Notes: a model not told the origin generated them from the sequence alone. Positions 48,440 to 60,408 are shown, counted from the first letter of the stretch. The stretch: 64,000 nucleotides of DNA from Rhyacophila brunnea (GCA_022495005.1 JAGYXB010000444.1:434001-498000); one strand, 5' to 3'. Translations and numbers: made by a program.

Positions 48440-49260
48440 CCACACTTAGCGTCGGTGCGACATTTTTAGTTAAAAAATACCTGTTTGTCGCATGTAGCAA
48501 ATTTCACTTGACGTAACCTCAGGTAGAATAACATCATGTTGCATCAGCGCATGTGCGGTGCTGTTTTTCATTCGTTTCTGCTAGCTGCGTGACGTCACTT
48601 TCCCGGTATGGTCTCGCTTGTGCGTTCGTAGGAGTTGCAATATTGCCGGCGTTTCGCCGCATTACAGTTCACCGTGAGCCGTCGTACCTTCCAGAAACAT
48701 ATGGCCGTGTAGTACCGACCTTAAAAATATACGCGTTCGTGTTGTATTTCACGACCACCTATTCGCTAACATACTTTTGAATCATTCAGAATTATAATAT
48801 AATTATAATAGGTAAGTACTTATTGATGTTTACTTACCTACCTATTTTCTCTTGTCTTTCCCTTGTAGTGGTGGTTTATATTCCTACTTAATCAAAAAAA
48901 AAGTTACGACATGAATTTGATTTCAATGCTATATTTACGACCATCTGTTTCCGATGCAACAGTGAACAGCGAACTGCATACCTACGTACATTTTTTCTGG
49001 ACACGATTATGATAGTTTCTTGTGAGTAAATTTAGGGTTAACTTTCTAAGTACGAGCATTCGGTTGAAAATTTTGACTCACACTTTTTTGCGCTTTTCTT
49101 TTTTCATAGGCTGGCAAAATTCACTTTTATTTCTGGTGCGTCTTGCCTGAGATTTAAGCAATATAGGTACCTACCAGTTGAGGTATGGAAATTGCTCATA
49201 AAAATTACTGTAGCTGTTGCGAAACGAATATGAATATACTCTCTGGTGTAGTGTTTGACG
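48440..49260 (+). repeat. Interspersed repeat F1, longest uninterrupted copy
   Basis: Starts near GTCGGTGCGACATTTTT and continues through TTGTCGCATGTAGCAAATTT, GTATGGTCTCGCTTGTG, ACCGTGAGCCGTCG, TTTCTCTTGTCTTTCCCTTG and CATACCTACGTACATTTTTTCTGGACACG. A further part (49187-49260) resembles 63560-63625. The 75-codon frame inside shows no protein motif. It serves as the reference copy for 3961, 12778, 35936, 59800 and 63560. Confidence 0.7.
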
Positions 49261-49527
49261 ATTCTATATTGTATCTTGTTGTTTATTTAAATTTTAAATG
49301 GTAGCTTCCCTTTTACAAGAAAATTATCAGGTTATTCATAATTTTATTAATTTGTATCTTGGACGGATTGCCAATCACACGTATGTATTTAGCTTTTTGG
49401 GCGAGTGCATATTATCATATATTCCTATTCCAAATTAATGTGTCTTTTCACTTTGTCTCCTTGCTCTGGATTTCAAAATATTAATTATATTACCTACATC
49501 TGAAATGGTAGACATGTTCTGTATTAT

Positions 49528-49550
49528 GGGGGGTGGGGTGGGGGGGAGGG
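49528..49550 (+). other. Potential G-quadruplex motif
   Basis: G6-T-G4-T-G7-A-G3: four G-runs of at least three separated by single bases, in otherwise AT-rich intron 2. This pattern satisfies the strict G3+N1-7 rule with the shortest loops. On the abd-A transcript it would be G-rich in the sense strand. Confidence 0.8.
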
Positions 49551-50105
49551 CATGTTGTGCTTCGAGTATGGCGGCTCCGACTATCCGCACCTGATTACAG
49601 GACTACATTGGCATAATATTTTATAAACATTTTTATCGACATAACAAAAGGTGACTCTTGTATTTAAACATTTGAGCTATTGCAAATACGTAGACATAAT
49701 AATAATTACTGTGTGTAGCAAAATAACAATACTGTGAATTATTGAGCCATTGATTTCGTATCAGCTGAAGGCGTGCATTAATACAAATAAAATGCTTAAA
49801 CCATGACATTGTAGCTTAGTCATATAATACCTATACCCTGTGGTTCAGGTGGAGAGAAAACTTGAGTATTTAACGCTATGGCTACTCACTATAAGGATGA
49901 GGGACGTAGTTTATTTTGTTATCGTCTACCTGAAACGATAGTATTCACGTTATGGTACCAGCCCCGGAAGCATCTTGCCAAACTCTACTTGTCAAAAAGT
50001 AAGGCAGATGCGATTTTCGCGCCTACATCGATATACCTACCTAGCTTTTGGCGAATGAATGTGTATTGTAAAATGTATTTACATAATATTATACAAATCT
50101 TTAAC

Positions 50106-50152
50106 ACGCCAATGTCACGGGTGGCACACGTGTTGTAGGTTACCCACCGCTG
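50106..50152. repeat. hAT-like right terminus
   Basis: Inverted, the sequence reads CAGCGGTGGGTAACCTACAA and leads into ACGTGTGCCACC, typical of a hAT end. The 8 bases after it are ATCCATGT; no partner end with that duplication was found. Confidence 0.4.
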
Positions 50153-51831
50153 ATCCATGTGATTTACGGTCGAAACAAATACTTACCTCACTTCACTACC
50201 TACATAGGTATTAAGCTTATGTTGAATTAGGTGCCGGCCTACCTAGTTAAGTACTTGCATGTATTATCATTAAATTTATTATAAAACCTAACATGCAAAA
50301 CATGGTAAAATTGGCAATAAAAAAGTTAATATGTTTGTAAAATGCCTACCGAAGAAAAACTTCATAGGACCTAAACTCTTATTCCAACGAAAGTACGATG
50401 CATTGTTCGATATTGGAAATTCATGAATTAATTATATTATAATAGTCTGTGCGATACAGAATTACTTTAATGTAGAGTAGGTAGATACCTGTGTTGAATG
50501 TTGATTACAAAATCTATTCTTTCTTCACTTTCTAAGCCTTTTTTTATCCATAAGAGAGGCTGTGCTAAAGCTAAGTGTGGAAGAAGAACAAACTTTCTAT
50601 TTTACTAAACAAAGCTCCCTTTGCAAACTTTTTTCATAGCCCCTATTCAATTATGTCGTACGAATATTCTTCTATTTTCATTTCTCGTTTTATTATTGTA
50701 TTATTTACTTACATTTTTACATTTAAATACATCGTAACATCACAGTTGACTAATAATAAAATGATAATAAGTATTATACTGAGCAATCTGAGCATACATA
50801 AAACATTTTATTATGAATATGAACAGTAATAATTAGCAAAGAACCGGAACGGCAACATAGTCATATAATTAGCAATTAAAACTGAAAATGGCTACATTAA
50901 CGAAACTCTAACGATTCATTTAGATATATAACATGATAATTTCAGCTTTTCAATAGAAATTCCGCCTAATAAAGCTCAATTAAGTAATATTTATGATATT
51001 ACACGTTTTTGCTGAATTATGGAAAAAAATAATTTTATTAAGTACCTACAATCTACATCAAAATAATATCTACCCACATTTCAATGGTGTGGCAATTTTA
51101 TTTTCTCTTATCTGTCAATTATTGATTATTATCTCTGTTATAACTGTTACCAGACAATGATTGTGTTATCAGACCATTGTTTTATTTTTGTGGTGACAAT
51201 ATTTCTTTTATTTTTCTTTGACAATATAGGTATCTATAAATGTAGATAAATAGCCATTCGCCATCAAGCAAAGTTTTGAAATCGCGTTCGTTTTATTTCT
51301 CAGGCCATACATCACAAGAACCATAGATAGAGCCAAATGTCCTAAAATATTTCCAATGTTGAATGCGCGTTTCGTTTATATGACAATTTTTAATGTATAG
51401 TTACTATGATACAGATGTTAGGTACTATTTAAAATAACATATTTTTTAAAACATGTTTTTACCATATTTCTTTACACTCGGGATTTAATACATGTTACTA
51501 CCACATCCAGAAAGTAACGCATTTCCCATTATTTCAGTGTTTTTTGGTACTGATTAATCGCTTATCACATTGTCGTATAAGTACCTACTACATATTATTT
51601 TGTGATGAAAATGCAAGGCGTCATATGGGGGAATGCAGAATACACGTTTACATAAATGTAATAAACTATTTTATTCAACGAATTATTCCCAAGATTTAAG
51701 AATGTAATTAGTATTCTAAATATTGAACATATTATTTGAAAACATCTCATAACCGATAGCCGATATTATAACGCAATTTGATAAGCATTTCATGTAAGGA
51801 CCGCTAGTTAAAATCGTCGTAATTAAGTAGG

Positions 51832-51927
51832 ATGTCCGTAGCTTAATAATTGGTAAAGTATACTGACGCGAATCCAGAGGATACAGGTTCAATTCCAGTC
51901 GGGTGTCGTATTTTCTAAAAAAAAAAA
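51832..51927 (+). repeat. tRNA-derived SINE with A-rich tail
   Basis: An A-box-like TAGCTTAATAATTGG (51839-51853) and B-box GGTTCAATTCC (51886-51896) are correctly spaced, followed by CGGGTGTCGTATTTTC and an A-run (about 51917-51927), then a short (TG)n. The acceptor-stem halves do not pair, which argues against a functional tRNA. It shares the CGTATTTT 3' flank with 37632. Confidence 0.68.
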
Positions 51928-52322
51928 CAGTGTGTGTGTGTATGCATGAGATGTTTTCAAATTGTGTACTATGTTCCATAAATGTAATAATTCTAAATTC
52001 TATCCACCGTGTAATTTGTGGCAGATTTTGTTCTATGTTGCTTTCCTATTCTAAGCATTACTTCACGTAATTTTCACTTCTTTCCACATTAAGACTTTCT
52101 CCGCATATACGCACCTCCTACGTAGTTACTAGTTAGGTATATAATATGTATTAATTCATAATTTAGGCGAGAGGTTATAACCGATATATAGGAAGATGGG
52201 CTTTAAGTAGGTAGGTATATATAATTGCCTAGTGGCCCTGTCAATTTTGTCAGTAAAGTATCTAATAATTCTTATAAATATTCCGGAAAAATGAATGAAA
52301 ATTTATCACAAGTAGACAGACG

Positions 52323-52440
52323 TGTCTACACTGGCAACAAGTTGCTGGCAACCTCGTTAGATTTTACTATAATAATGATAATTATCGTAAAATTTATTGA
52401 GGTTGCCAGCAACTTGTTTCCAATGTGGATACGGCATTAC
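52323..52440. mobile_element. Fold-back MITE (TTTTACGATAA family), copy 1
   Basis: Arms CTGGCAACAAGTTGCTGGCA (left) and its inverse (right, about 52399-52425) enclose AT-rich TTTTACTATAATAATGATAA-type sequence. The right end runs into GTGGATACGGCATTAC. The same layout and right-end GGCATTAC are found at 54141-54282. Confidence 0.78.
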
Positions 52441-54140
52441 GTTTCATAAGTTCTGTGACCCAAATTGTTCCGATAAGTTTTAAAATTCGTGGCAATCAAT
52501 ATACATATTATATACTTAAATAAAATGACGTCTAAAAATTACATTTTCCGACATTGGAGAATTAATTGTCATATAACCGAAAATTGTAGACAAATGAAAG
52601 TAGATGCAACGTTCGTTCGTTTTTTAATCTTGTGTAAAATAAGTGTAATTATATAAGAATAATGCGTTTGGAATTTGTTATGGTTACATAGAAAGAAACA
52701 TATTAAATACCCCTTTAATTCCGCGGCGTCCTTGTAAACCATTTGCATCGCATTCTTTGATAACCCCTTTTCAATACGAATTATAACTAAACTTGTATAT
52801 ACTAGAATAGCTACACGAATCTTCGGTAAACATACATTGACCAAGTTTAGCATAATTTCTAAACTAAACTATATACACAAACGCAATCGCGCATGTTGAA
52901 AATTGTTTTTTTTTCGTGTCTAAGTATAGTGAACATTATAAATATTCATTACTTATGAGTACCAAATAATTGAATATCCTCCCCCCCCCACTAACCTTGT
53001 TACAAATTCAGATTACTGAACAATTTTGGTTGTGCTGCTGACAACCCATAGAAAATTAATACGTCTCTAAGACAGTCAAGATAAGATGTAAAGCGGACAC
53101 CCGTACAGAGATGTCGCTAGTGTGTCGTGAATCGTGAGAGCCACCAAACGACCAGATTAAAATGATGATCTTGATTGGTGGCAATAACGCTGCAGACTGA
53201 AATAAACTCCAACACCCTACCTCCGCCACCCTTTCCTTTTGTCAGACCATTGACCAAGAATGCCAAGTTTTGCATGTAGCTTTTTGGCAAATGCAAATGG
53301 TTACGTATTATAGCGATCATCAAGAAAACAGTAGTCTTCAAAATGTTGTTCTTCTATTGCCCCTTCTAATAATATTATATCTGCTAAAAACTTTCCCAAT
53401 GGCAGTGAGAAGGAAAAGTTTGTCAACTACTTTGGTAGAGTGCTCAGATTTTCCATAGAAATAAGCCTCAATACTTAGTTCACACTGAATCTAAAAGTTT
53501 TAAATAGTCAATAATTTATTTAACAAAGGGATGTTAGGTAAAGATGGTTACATAATAAGTTTTATGTAGGTATTATTAAGAATCAGTTGCGTAACCGCTT
53601 CATAATGCAGCCGAAATCCACATCGGATTGGGATTGAAAATATGTAGGTATGTATCAAGAATAAGGTGAAGCGCAAAAAAATCACATTTTCGAGGGGAAA
53701 AAAATATAGCAAACGCGTAATGACACGATTCTATTAAATTAGGTCATACATAAAATATATTCGTTAATTAGTAGTGGGTAACTTATTCTTTTAGAATTTT
53801 CGTTTATTTGATGATCAAAGGATTTTTTAAAAACCTTTCATCCAAAGTATCGTATCAATGAAAGCGGTCTTCATTTTTTATGTTCTCTAAGCTCTTAGTA
53901 GGTATGTATAGTGGATATATGTTTTATCAACGAAAATATTTTGTTTTTTTTAATCACATTTCATTGGTCAGTTCCATTGACTCAATAATTTTGTGTTTGC
54001 ACTAGAAAATGAACGCATTCCGACAAAAGTTCGTTGTGACTCGAAAACAGCACTAAGAAACTGCGATTGGTTTAGATTTAGTGGATGAAAATCATTATTA
54101 TGGTAACTCTCCATAATAACGTTATTATTATGTATTCTTA

Positions 54141-54282
54141 TGCCGGGTCCACACCGAAAACAAGTCGCGCGACAACTCGTTAAATTTTACGATAAGCATG
54201 ATAATTATCGTAAAATTTCTTAAGCAATTATCGTAAAATTTAACGAGTTGTCGCGCGACTTGTTGCCGGTGTGGACCAGGCA
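54141..54282. mobile_element. Fold-back MITE (TTTTACGATAA family), copy 2
   Basis: TGCCGGGTCCACACCG (left) and inverted TGCCTGGTCCACACCG (right) are the outer arms; inner arms AACAAGTCGCGCGACAACTC are perfect inverted copies. The centre has three copies of TTTTACGATAA or its inverse. TTA flanks both sides. It folds into one long hairpin over nearly its full length. Confidence 0.85.
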
Positions 54283-55397
54283 TTACATTCACACTTTGCT
54301 TAAATGGGTTATTAATAGGTATGTTTTCGTGAGTAGTTGAGAGAGATCCTATAGGTAGATTCTAGCTTTTCCGACGTGAAATGTTATAACGGATTGTGGT
54401 CGCGTATTATTCTACAATGCAATGTTTTATTCAACTTTTGTTCCACCATATCTGACTTAGTTCCACCCGCCCGCCCACTAGGTATTGCAATCCAGGAGAA
54501 TTACGGAATTTGTGTTTGAATAAATCTCAATCTGCTCAATTTCAAGGTTAAGTTGTTTCACTGTAACCGTTTTTTTTTTCATTTTACATAGGTAGGTACT
54601 TACTCTTTTTTTCAAAAATAAAAATAAAAGTATTTCGAAATCTCGAAATTCCCACATAATATTATTTCAACACCATATTTCGGAATCTATCGGGATTCGC
54701 GCCATTGAGGTGAATTAGTATGGCAATAGTTTCGCAGATTGGTGGGCACTGAAAATTATTATTCTTTTTGTACACTATCAAGTTAATAAAGTGTGTCATG
54801 ATTGGTGCTTTATTCTTTGGAAGAACCACATGACATATAAGAGCACATGGGCACGCGACACAAGCCTACATATACAAAATGAGCCATTTCAGTAATGTAA
54901 CTGGGCTCTTTGGGAAAATGTGGTTATGTGCAATGAAAAGGAAAATACGTATAGGTGCCTACTATAGGAATAAGAATTTATTTTACAAATGCGGCATAGA
55001 GGATTCATTCAATAGACGATAGTATGATGTTATGTTATATTTATTTAATTAAATGATTTTAATATGTTAAATTATAATTTTATTGTTTAATTGTGAAGGT
55101 TTTATTTAAGTACTTACCTCTTATTAGAATTGATTTGTATCTTAATATAGTTTAAACTACATATTTCCTATATAGCGTTACCTACATCAGTATACGTTTT
55201 TATGTGTTATGTAGGTAGGTACCTATGTATTATTTTGCATATACTTAATATTCGACATGTGTCACAATATTATAATCACTCTATATATAGGTACCTATAT
55301 TATGTACACTTAAACATACGTATAATATGAAAACTGAAGGTAAAAAAGGATATATAAAAATACTAGTTGATTGCTATTAAAATTATTGTAGTTAGTA

Positions 55398-55646
55398 TTA
55401 ATATTGGTACTCAACAATCAAATAAACAACTTTTCTTCTTATAACATTCAATATTTGGTCCCTTATTTTCATCAAGAGGATGCTTGCCAAAATCTTTTCT
55501 GGAACGCAGGGTAGCGTAATGATTCGGCTATTGTCACAGATGACGGTATAATGACTTGATTGTTCTCTCGATTCTTCGGGCAGAGCTCTTCTTCTTGCCA
55601 GTTGGTACGAGACTACGGAACAGTGGCACATGTTATGCGGCACCAA
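55398..55646 (-). pseudogene. Non-LTR reverse transcriptase fragment, decayed
   Basis: The minus-strand frame contains CDNSRIITLPCVPEKILASI followed by LLMKIRDQIL. This lines up with the conserved C.NYRGI.LL.V.GKI.A.IL..RI of LINE reverse transcriptases. Several conserved residues have changed (NYRG to NSRI) and no catalytic box follows, so this is an old fragment. It is a different family from the element at 56266. Confidence 0.6.
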
Positions 55647-56328
55647 TCCGCCCCGATGATAAAGTTGGATTGAGATGCGTGCTGCTCATAATTGCTGCGC
55701 ACGTGATATAGCTTGAAGATGTATTATATTATTATAATTACATAATATATTAGTATGCGTTATATTATAAAGACCTCCAACAAGAGAAATTTGTGCGTAG
55801 GTATTTGCAGCGTAGGAAGATTTTTTTTTTGAGTTTTGGCGTTATATTCAGAGTTCATCCATTTTAATTGTGTTTTTGGTATGCTAGTGGCGCTCATCTC
55901 ATATAAATCCTACAAAGTATATAACACACACATTGTTATAAAATACATACGCACTGTAAATTCGATGCATTTTCAAAATTCAATCTCCCGAGCTGTCCAC
56001 CAACGGATCTTGCATATAAATCCCGAAAGGGTACAATGAGAAATATAAACGATTTTGGGGAGGGATTTATAAGATAGACTGACGCACATGTGACCGGAAA
56101 ATGAAGCTCGGACATTTCGTCGTAGGAACTTTTTGAAAATATTCAATAGGTGGATTTAGATTTTAGAATAAGCACCTACCTTATTTTAATTAAAATGAAT
56201 TATTTTAATGCTGAAATACCTACATTCTGGTTTCGCGGTGCTATTATGTACAATTACCATATTATGGGGGTATTTGGACATAACACACCACGCTGTCCGA
56301 ACGAGTAAGCAAACTTTCAAAGGAAACG

Positions 56329-56895
56329 TTGGATCTTATGAAGCTGCGTAGGAGTACAAAAAGCGAGCAACAAGTTAAAAATGATCTCGAGTACTCCACG
56401 CTGTGCAAAACTCTACGTAAAAACATACGAGAAGATCTTCGTAAGTTCAATATGAACCTTGTTGAATCAATTGTTGCGTCAGGAAGGAGCTTACATAAGA
56501 ACAAGCAGCATCTGTCAATAGGGAGACGGCAGATCACGACACTAAAAGCGCAAGATGGAAGTATCGTGCGTAACTGGGATCATCTACTGGACACTGTTGT
56601 AGAGTTTTACAGCGCTCTATACAAAGATGACACTGACATCAATTCAGATCTTCCGGTGAACGGAGAATATGGAGATCCTCTTCCCGAGGTTACTACCACA
56701 GAGGTGGAATATGCTATAATGTGCATGAAGAGTGGGAAAGCCCCGGGAGAAGATGGGCTGACTATCGATGTTCTCAAACGGGCCGGGAGGACGGTGAGCG
56801 AAGTGCTCGCACGTCTGTTCACGTCTTGTCTGCACGAAGAGAACATCCCAGAGTCATGGAAAAATGCCTCCATTATTATTCTCCATAAGATCTGA
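56329..56895 (+). pseudogene. RTE reverse transcriptase, N-terminal part (frameshifted)
   Basis: The open frame extends upstream in frame to about 56275 (TLSERVSKLSKETLDLM). It contains the RTE linker before the RT domain and the first RT blocks: GKAPGEDGLTIDVLKRAG (K.PG.DG motif) and ENIPESWKNASIIILHKI. At the last of these a small deletion around 56885-56893, where KGD normally follows HK, shifts the frame and produces a stop. The apurinic-type endonuclease domain expected upstream is absent. Confidence 0.88.
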
Positions 56896-58163
56896 AAAAC
56901 TATCGACCAATTAGTCTACTGCCAATTCTGTATAAGGTTTTCACGAAAATACTCTCAAACCGTCTCGAAACAGTTCTAGACGAGAACCAACCAAGAGAGC
57001 AAGCCGGATTCAGAAGAGGCTACAGTACTATGGATCATATACAGGTCGTCAGGGAAATCATAGAGCGCTACCAGGAATACAAACTGCCATTATATCTTGG
57101 TTTTATAGACTATGAAAAGGCGTTTGATTCCATCAAAAAATTCTCAATTATAGACGCCCTTAGCAACCAAGGAATTTCCAGACGCTACATAAACATATTG
57201 AACAGTATATACAGTGATGCCACAGCATGCGTGAAACTCCACAAACGGTCGTGTAAATTCCCCATTAACAAAGGTGTCCGGCAAGGTGATACCATTTCAC
57301 CTAAACTATTCACCGCTACTCTTGAGGACTTATTTAGGAAACTTGATTGGGAGGAAAAAGGTGTTCCAATTAATGGAGAGCACCTCAGTCACCTGCGCTT
57401 TGCAGATGATATTGTTATACTCTCACAAGACCCGAAAGACCTCCAAGGTAGAATGCAAGAACTCGCGGATGTCAGTCAAACGGTCGGTCTAAAGATAAAT
57501 GTCTCAAAGACAAAAGTGATGAGTAACTGTTTTTCGGACCCTGCGATTATCTGTATTTCTGGCACCCAACTCGAGCAAGTCAGCAGCTACGTCTATCTCG
57601 GACAGCAGGTGTCCATAGACGGAAGCATGCACGATGAAATTGCTCGAAGAACAAAGCTGGGATGGAGTGCTTTCGGACGTCTAAATAGTATCTTCAAGAG
57701 TGACCTACCATTATGTCTTAAGCGTAGGGTGTTCAACCAATGTGTGCTACCCGTGCTCACGTATGGCTGCGAGACGTGGACCCTTAACACGAGAGATGTC
57801 CAAAGGTTAAGAGTCACACAGCGAGGCATGGAGAGGTGCATGTTGGGCATCACGCGAAAGGACCGTAAGAGAAACGAATGGGTTAGGAAGCAGACAAGAG
57901 TACGCGATGTAATAGACGTTGCCAAACAGCTGAAATGGAGATGGGCGGGGCACATTGCTCGCCGAAAGGACGGCCGCTGGACAAATGCCGTCATCCAATG
58001 GTACCCAAGGGGTACGAAACGGCCACAGGGTCGCCCTAAAAGCCGCTGGATTGACGAACTGCTAAAGTTCGGCGGAAATACGTGGCAGCGAACGACACAG
58101 GACCGAGAGAGTTGGATAAAGCTTGGGGAGGCCTTCATCCAGCAGTGGATTGACCCCGGCTGA
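56892..58163 (+). pseudogene. RTE reverse transcriptase, catalytic and C-terminal part
   Basis: After the frameshift the frame continues with LKNYRPISLLPILYKVFTKI (from 56892); an internal ATG at 57030 gives 377 codons. Motifs in order: GFRRGYST, FIDYEKAFDSI (catalytic Asp of motif A), GVRQGDTISPKLF (motif B), LRFADDIVILS (motif C, catalytic FADD), YLGQQVS, then the RTE C-terminus with GHIARRKDGRW and RPQGRPKSRW. It ends at TGA 58161-58163. The catalytic residues look intact over this part, but missing 5' sequence and the frameshift make the copy non-functional. Confidence 0.92.
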
Positions 58164-58874
58164 TGATGATGATGATGACCATATTATAAAAATAAGAAAC
58201 TTCATTATTGAATGTGTTTATAGCATTATTAAAATGCATTAAGCGCATTTGAAATGATTTTTGACTTGTGTACTACGAAGCTCCCGGATGAGAGTTGTAC
58301 CTACCTAAAAGTCGATTTTCAAAAACTATCGCAAATTTAAGTGAAAGTATCGGGACAATCAACAAAAAGTGTATGTTTTAGATCTCTTCAGGTAATAATA
58401 GCAATAAAAGAGAATTTACATTAACCAATTTCCCAAACGATTGTAACGTGAACATCAGTAATACGTACATAATTTTATTAATAGATACTTAAACCCTCCC
58501 ACTATTTTCTTGGTTAATTGTAATATATAGGCGCCTTTTTTTCCTCTAAATACTACGGAAGATTTCAAAAGACATTTTTTCAAAATTAATTATTTGACTG
58601 AACTGTCCTCGCACAACTGTGGTTTATTGATATATTAGTAAAACCTTAAATATGAAATATTTACAAAAAAATCGATCTATTCGTTTTGAAAGTAGATACA
58701 TAGTTTAAATAAAGCGTACAATACAGCGAATGAAACCAGGTGGTCTTGAAACTATTGACGTAGGTATATTTGGAAGGAATCGAAAGAAACATTAAGTGTT
58801 AAGGTTATAATTTGAAGTTTCTTTTAAAGTGCTATACAGAGAATATAGGACTATCACAGAATACTTCAATATAG

Positions 58875-58985
58875 TTGGGCCGGACATACAGGTCGTAGAT
58901 GGGTAGTCGATGGAAGAATTCGATGATCCAGTGGTACCTGAGAGTATTTAAGACAGCCGAAAGACCGCCATAACCACAGAATAGA
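58875..58985 (+). pseudogene. LINE C-terminal fragment, heavily decayed
   Basis: The + strand reads SWAGHTGRRW, DGRIR, a stop, SSGT, a stop, then YLRQPKDRH. The order WAGH..R..DGR...(Q)WY....RPKGR is that of the RTE C-terminus, present intact at 57930-58050. Two stop codons and substitutions show it is dead. Confidence 0.5.
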
Positions 58986-59240
58986 TAATAAATAGAATAC
59001 CGATTGGCTATATTCAATACGCTGCATGGTGAAGCAGGCTTTTGAATGTGTGAGTGTCCTACGAAAATGAAGCACGCATTATGCACTGGCAATAGTGTGT
59101 GTAATACACCAACATTAAAAAATGAGCGTTAATGCATTAACCAAGAGCAGTTTTCAGTATTCGACGTAAAACGTATTCTAGACACGGGTGTAAGTTTAAC
59201 CCAGATTCTTCCTTACTCGAGTCGGTTACCGGCTATCGCC

Positions 59241-59582
59241 TTACCCGTTGTGTATTTCAGTTCCCATTATTTCTGAGTTCCCTGGCCATAACGTATTGAA
59301 CGTTGATGAAATATTAAGTTTCGGTTGAATAACGTGACAGTGAAGAAAAAGGAACCGAAAAGAGTTAGACTGACTAATAATGGTACAGATAATCAAACAG
59401 CAGTACCTACCTATAAGTCGAAAAAACGAGAATACAACTAATGCTAACATTAATTTTTCAAATTGTGATAAAAACCTCAGTGTAGGAATTATGTAAGATG
59501 TCTTTTGTGTGTAGAATTGAACGGCCTTTCTTTCATATCCGAACAAAAATTCTGGACACACGGATAATGAAATATTACCCAA
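59241..59582 (-). other. Unrecognised 113-codon open frame
   Basis: The longest frame in the window outside abd-A and transposase/RT sequences. It contains a hydrophobic stretch, LALVVFSFFRLIGRYCCLII, that might span a membrane, but hydrophobic runs arise easily in AT-rich DNA. No conserved motif, no splice context and no homologue recognised. Probably a chance frame. Confidence 0.15.
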
Positions 59583-59799
59583 AAATCGTTTTTGAGATCA
59601 CTTTTACCAAGACGGCAGAATTTTAATCAGCGCAAAAAAAACTGTCGGAATCAGTCCATAATAATTCTTTGTCCCCCAACAATACCAGAGCAGGCTACGT
59701 GTGCATCTACTGGGATCCAGACTATAATATAATTAAGCAATTATTGTTCCACGTAAATTATGAATAGGTATTGTATACGTGTAGATATTATATTGAAAT

Positions 59800-59910
59800 T
59801 ATCTTAATGTTATATGGCCATCTATTTCCGATACAAGATGCAACAGCCCACGGTGATCTATGATGTGGCGAATTGTATACGTACAATTTTCCGGACACGA
59901 TAACGGACAT
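59800..59910 (+). repeat. Interspersed repeat F1, short copy
   Basis: GGCCATCTATTTCCGATACAA and GTATACGTACAATTTTCCGGACACG (first 20 bases of each compared) match 36910-36985 and 48940-49005. Only the 3' part of the family is present. Confidence 0.65.
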
Positions 59911-60408
59911 TAACAAATATACATAATGCATTCATTTTTTCATGGTTTAGCTTTAGCAGCATGACATTGTGGTCAAATTGTTTGAATACGTATTTCATAC
60001 CTACGTAGGTACTATCTCAAAGAATGTCTGCCATCAGGGAATCCGATACGATTTAAAGTGAAAACGGTTATAGGTATTTCTATCCCTTTTCATCGTGATA
60101 TAAAAATTCACCATTATACCGCTCTCTTTTATTTGAAATGGTATTTTATTCACCATTTAGGTAGTGCAAGTGTTGAATGAAACTAAGCTTAGGAGTAGGT
60201 ATCTGACGTTTTCTTGGGATAAGCCTGAATAAAATAAATTTGTTTGTGGACTTAGGTTACGTGAGAAGAATGCACACCTACCATTTTATTTTGAATGACA
60301 TGGTACATTTCAGTGTTTCTTTTAGTTATAGGTATACCTAACCAAATAAATACCCAACATGTCATAATCCATCGATCCATACCCTATTCTGTGGTTAAGT
60401 ATTCGTAT

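Larger units (their letters stand above)
56266..58177 (+). mobile_element. 5'-truncated RTE-type LINE with 10-bp TSD
   Basis: ACCATATTAT occurs directly before the element (56256-56265) and directly after it (58178-58187), as expected from target-primed reverse transcription. The element starts just upstream of the reverse transcriptase domain, so the endonuclease part is missing. It ends with the stop codon followed by (GAT)n, and such short microsatellite tails instead of poly(A) are typical of the RTE clade. Coding lies in two frames (56329-56895 and 56892-58163) because of one small deletion near 56885-56893. The coding is GC-richer than the flanks. Confidence 0.93.

Noticed and set aside
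48553..48780. 75-codon frame with Cys-rich start as a secreted peptide
   Set aside because: It lies wholly within repeat F1 and is not preserved in the copies at 12778 and 35936.
51832..51911. Functional tRNA gene
   Set aside because: A and B boxes exist but acceptor halves do not pair and an A-rich tail follows, as in SINEs.
53117..53341. 74-codon minus-strand frame as a transposase piece
   Set aside because: Composition is somewhat protein-like, but I could not match it to any transposase motif and no terminal repeats flank it.
57593..58138. 181-codon minus-strand frame
   Set aside because: It is the antisense shadow of the RTE reverse transcriptase, which has the correct RT motifs on the + strand.
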